Part shown: one piece after another, positions 62,688-64,000 of the stretch | Position numbering within the stretch: the first letter of the stretch is position 1 | How the letters are laid out: every line of letters starts with the position of its first letter | DNA from: Actinomadura fibrosa | GTDB taxonomy: Bacteria > Actinomycetota > Actinomycetes > Streptosporangiales > Streptosporangiaceae | Direction: 5' to 3' | NCBI RefSeq assembly: GCF_900659615.1 | Contig: NZ_CAACUY010000024.1 | Location: 1-64,000, forward strand | Length of the DNA: 64,000 bases | Translations under genes and position numbers: made by a program | Notes under the pieces: generated by a model | Databases searched by the model: none | What the model was told of the DNA's origin: nothing | Seen by the model: the letters and a program-made list of their open reading frames with translations, nothing else

Positions 62688-63179
62688 GTGCCGACGGACA
62701 GGCTGAACGCCTTGGTCAGCGACGAGGCGCGGGCCGAGCTGCTCGCGTGCTGCGCGTCCGGGCGCTGGGCGGACGCGGTCGTCGCGGGCCGTCCCTACGC
62801 CGACCTGGAGGCGCTGCGGGCGGCCTCGGCGCGGGCGCTGGCCGATCTCGACTGGGCCGATGTGGAGGAGGCGCTCGCCGCGCATCCGCGCATCGGCGAC
62901 CGGGTGCGGGGCGGTGATCGGGAGTCCGGCTGGTCGAGGCGCGAGCAGTCCGGGGTGGACGATGACCTGCGGGACGCGCTGGCCGAGGGCAACCGGGCGT
63001 ACGAGGAGCGCTTCGGGCACGTGTTCCTGATCTGCGCGTCCGGTCTGAGCGGCGCCGCGATGCTGGACGCGCTGCGTGCCAGGCTGGGCAACGACGAGCG
63101 GGCGGAGCGGGCCGTCGTCCGAGGGGAGCTGGCCAAGATCGTCGACCTCAGGCTGGCCAAGCTGGTGGGGGAGATTTGA
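62688..63179 (+). CDS. uraD: 2-oxo-4-hydroxy-4-carboxy-5-ureidoimidazoline (OHCU) decarboxylase
   Basis: A 163-residue OHCU decarboxylase, the third step from urate to S-allantoin. The active-site His lies in LAAHPRIGDR (about 65), with ESGWSRREQSGVDDDLRDAL after it and YEERFGHVFLICASGLSG, all family hallmarks. The GTG at 62688 follows GGGAGGGAGAGGGGG. Its stop overlaps the TTG start of uraH (TTGA). Order uraD-uraH-urate oxidase covers all three steps. Confidence 0.92.
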   Translation: MPTDRLNALVSDEARAELLACCASGRWADAVVAGRPYADLEALRAASARALADLDWADVEEALAAHPRIGDRVRGGDRESGWSRREQSGVDDDLRDALAEGNRAYEERFGHVFLICASGLSGAAMLDALRARLGNDERAERAVVRGELAKIVDLRLAKLVGEI

Positions 63180-63490
63180 GCCTTTCTACGCATGTGTTGG
63201 ATGCCGCCAAAGGATTGCCTGCCACGGGTGTGGCCGTCCGGTTGGACCAGCGGGGGCCGGACGGCGGCTGGACGCTGCTCGCCGAGGCCCGCACCGACGA
63301 GGACGGCCGGATCCGGGAGTGGGGCGTCGTGCCGGAGGCGGGGGTGCACCGGCTGACGTTCGACACGGCGGGGTTGTCGGAGTTCTATCCCGAGGTCACG
63401 GTGGCCTTCACGATCACCGATCCGGAGCGGCACCTGCACGTGCCGCTGCTGATCAGTCCGTTCGCCTACTCGACCTACCGAGGGAGCTAG
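63176..63490 (+). CDS. uraH: 5-hydroxyisourate hydrolase (transthyretin-like)
   Basis: A 104-residue HIU hydrolase. LSTHVLDAAKGLPATGVAVR holds the first catalytic His, and the terminal tetrapeptide YRGS is the family signature that closes the active site. The hydrolase converts 5-hydroxyisourate to OHCU, the substrate of UraD. It starts at a TTG that overlaps the uraD stop, with GTGGGGGAG upstream. The urate oxidase gene begins 5 bp after its stop. Confidence 0.93.
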   Translation: MSLSTHVLDAAKGLPATGVAVRLDQRGPDGGWTLLAEARTDEDGRIREWGVVPEAGVHRLTFDTAGLSEFYPEVTVAFTITDPERHLHVPLLISPFAYSTYRGS

Positions 63491-63495
63491 TGCCG

Positions 63496-64000
63496 ATGGC
63501 CATCGTGCTCGGCCCGAACCGCTACGGGAAGGCGGAGACGCGTGTCGTCCGCGTGAGCAGGGACGGCGGCGTCCACCGTCTCAAGGACCTGAACGTGAGC
63601 GTCTCGCTGTCGGGCGCGATGGAGGACGTCCATCTGACCGGCGACAACGCGGCGGTGCTGCCGACCGACTCGCAGAAGAACACCGTGTTCGCGTTCGCGA
63701 AGAAGTACGGGGTCGGGGCGGTCGAGGAGTTCGGGCTGCTGCTGGCGAGGCACTTCGTGGACTCGCAGCCGACGATCACGCATGCCCGGGTGGAGATCCG
63801 CGAGTACGGGTGGAAGCGGATCTCCGGGCCGCACTCGTTCGTCCGGGACGGCGGCGAGGTCCGGACGGCGCTGGTGCACAGCGACGGCACGGGCGGGGCG
63901 GAGTCGGTCGTGTCCGGCCTCGCGGACCTGGTCGTGCTCAACACGACCGGCAGCGAGTTCCACGGTTTCATCGAGGACGAGTACACGACCCTCGCGCCGA
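63496..64000 (+). CDS. uox: Urate oxidase (factor-independent), N-terminal part
   Basis: The first ~168 residues of a urate oxidase, which turns urate into 5-hydroxyisourate with O2. It reads MAIVLGPNRYGKAETRVVRV, then DNAAVLPTDSQKNTVFAFAK, with the catalytic TDSxKN-type motif (Thr 57 region), and EEFGLLLARHFVDSQPTITH. NTTGSEFHGFIEDEYTTL continues to the window edge. I chose ATG 63496, nine bases after AGGGAG; a GTG two codons earlier is less well placed. It is the last visible gene of the urate operon. Confidence 0.93.
   Translation, partial: MAIVLGPNRYGKAETRVVRVSRDGGVHRLKDLNVSVSLSGAMEDVHLTGDNAAVLPTDSQKNTVFAFAKKYGVGAVEEFGLLLARHFVDSQPTITHARVEIREYGWKRISGPHSFVRDGGEVRTALVHSDGTGGAESVVSGLADLVVLNTTGSEFHGFIEDEYTTLAP

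Overview
The window is about 72-73% GC, densely coded, with GTG/TTG starts, many 4-bp stop/start overlaps and GGAGG-type ribosome sites. Tandem conservons, a Kgd-type 2-oxoglutarate decarboxylase, a PucR-controlled urate operon and KstR-type steroid genes point to a filamentous actinomycete, most likely Actinomadura or another Thermomonosporaceae. The genus is my inference. I saw no phage genes, intact insertion sequence, CRISPR array, rRNA or tRNA.

Layout. 1-8.5 kb holds general metabolism: the 5' end of kgd, an AIM24 protein, a Ser/Thr kinase, a Xi-class thiol transferase, a DedA protein, an amino-acid-dehydrogenase-like oxidoreductase, an SDR plus enoyl-CoA hydratase pair, and a CbiX-like protein. 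8.9-17.8 kb holds two complete conservons in tandem (cvnABCD twice), each kinase preceded by a short overlapping reading frame. 17.8-18.1 kb holds two copies of a structured intergenic repeat whose third copy lies near 0.6 kb. 18.3-25.5 kb is a ROK-regulated sugar/polyol ABC operon with a Gfo/Idh dehydrogenase and a TIM-barrel isomerase. 25.5-36.3 kb is mixed: cupin, ribosomal-protection GTPase, quinone oxidoreductase, Uma2, DUF1707, a membrane-anchored Asp-box propeller, an untracked 26-residue Cys-rich peptide, a small membrane protein and a degenerate secreted nuclease-fold protein.

36.4-48.6 kb is a steroid side-chain catabolism region: alcohol dehydrogenase, ferredoxin, three P450s including a CYP125, a FadA5-like thiolase and an MBL hydrolase. 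It is studded with KstR-type operators (TnnAACnnGTTnnA) and a second shared palindrome. A GT4 glycosyltransferase, a methyltransferase and an alpha/alpha-toroid protein run on downstream of two of the P450s. 50.0-57.0 kb is a compact putative biosynthetic cluster: a KAS III/OleA-like synthase, GT2, P450, OleC-like AMP ligase and OleD-like reductase in one coupled operon, with a divergent P450. This is the best candidate for an undescribed pathway, perhaps giving a beta-lactone or olefin precursor.

57.0-61 kb holds a Clp-N/HTH protein with a leaderless promoter inside its own twin operators, a NIPSNAP protein, a frameshifted DUF4037 gene and a tandemly duplicated Rpn-like gene. The right end is a urate-degradation operon (uraD-uraH-urate oxidase) divergent from a PucR regulator.
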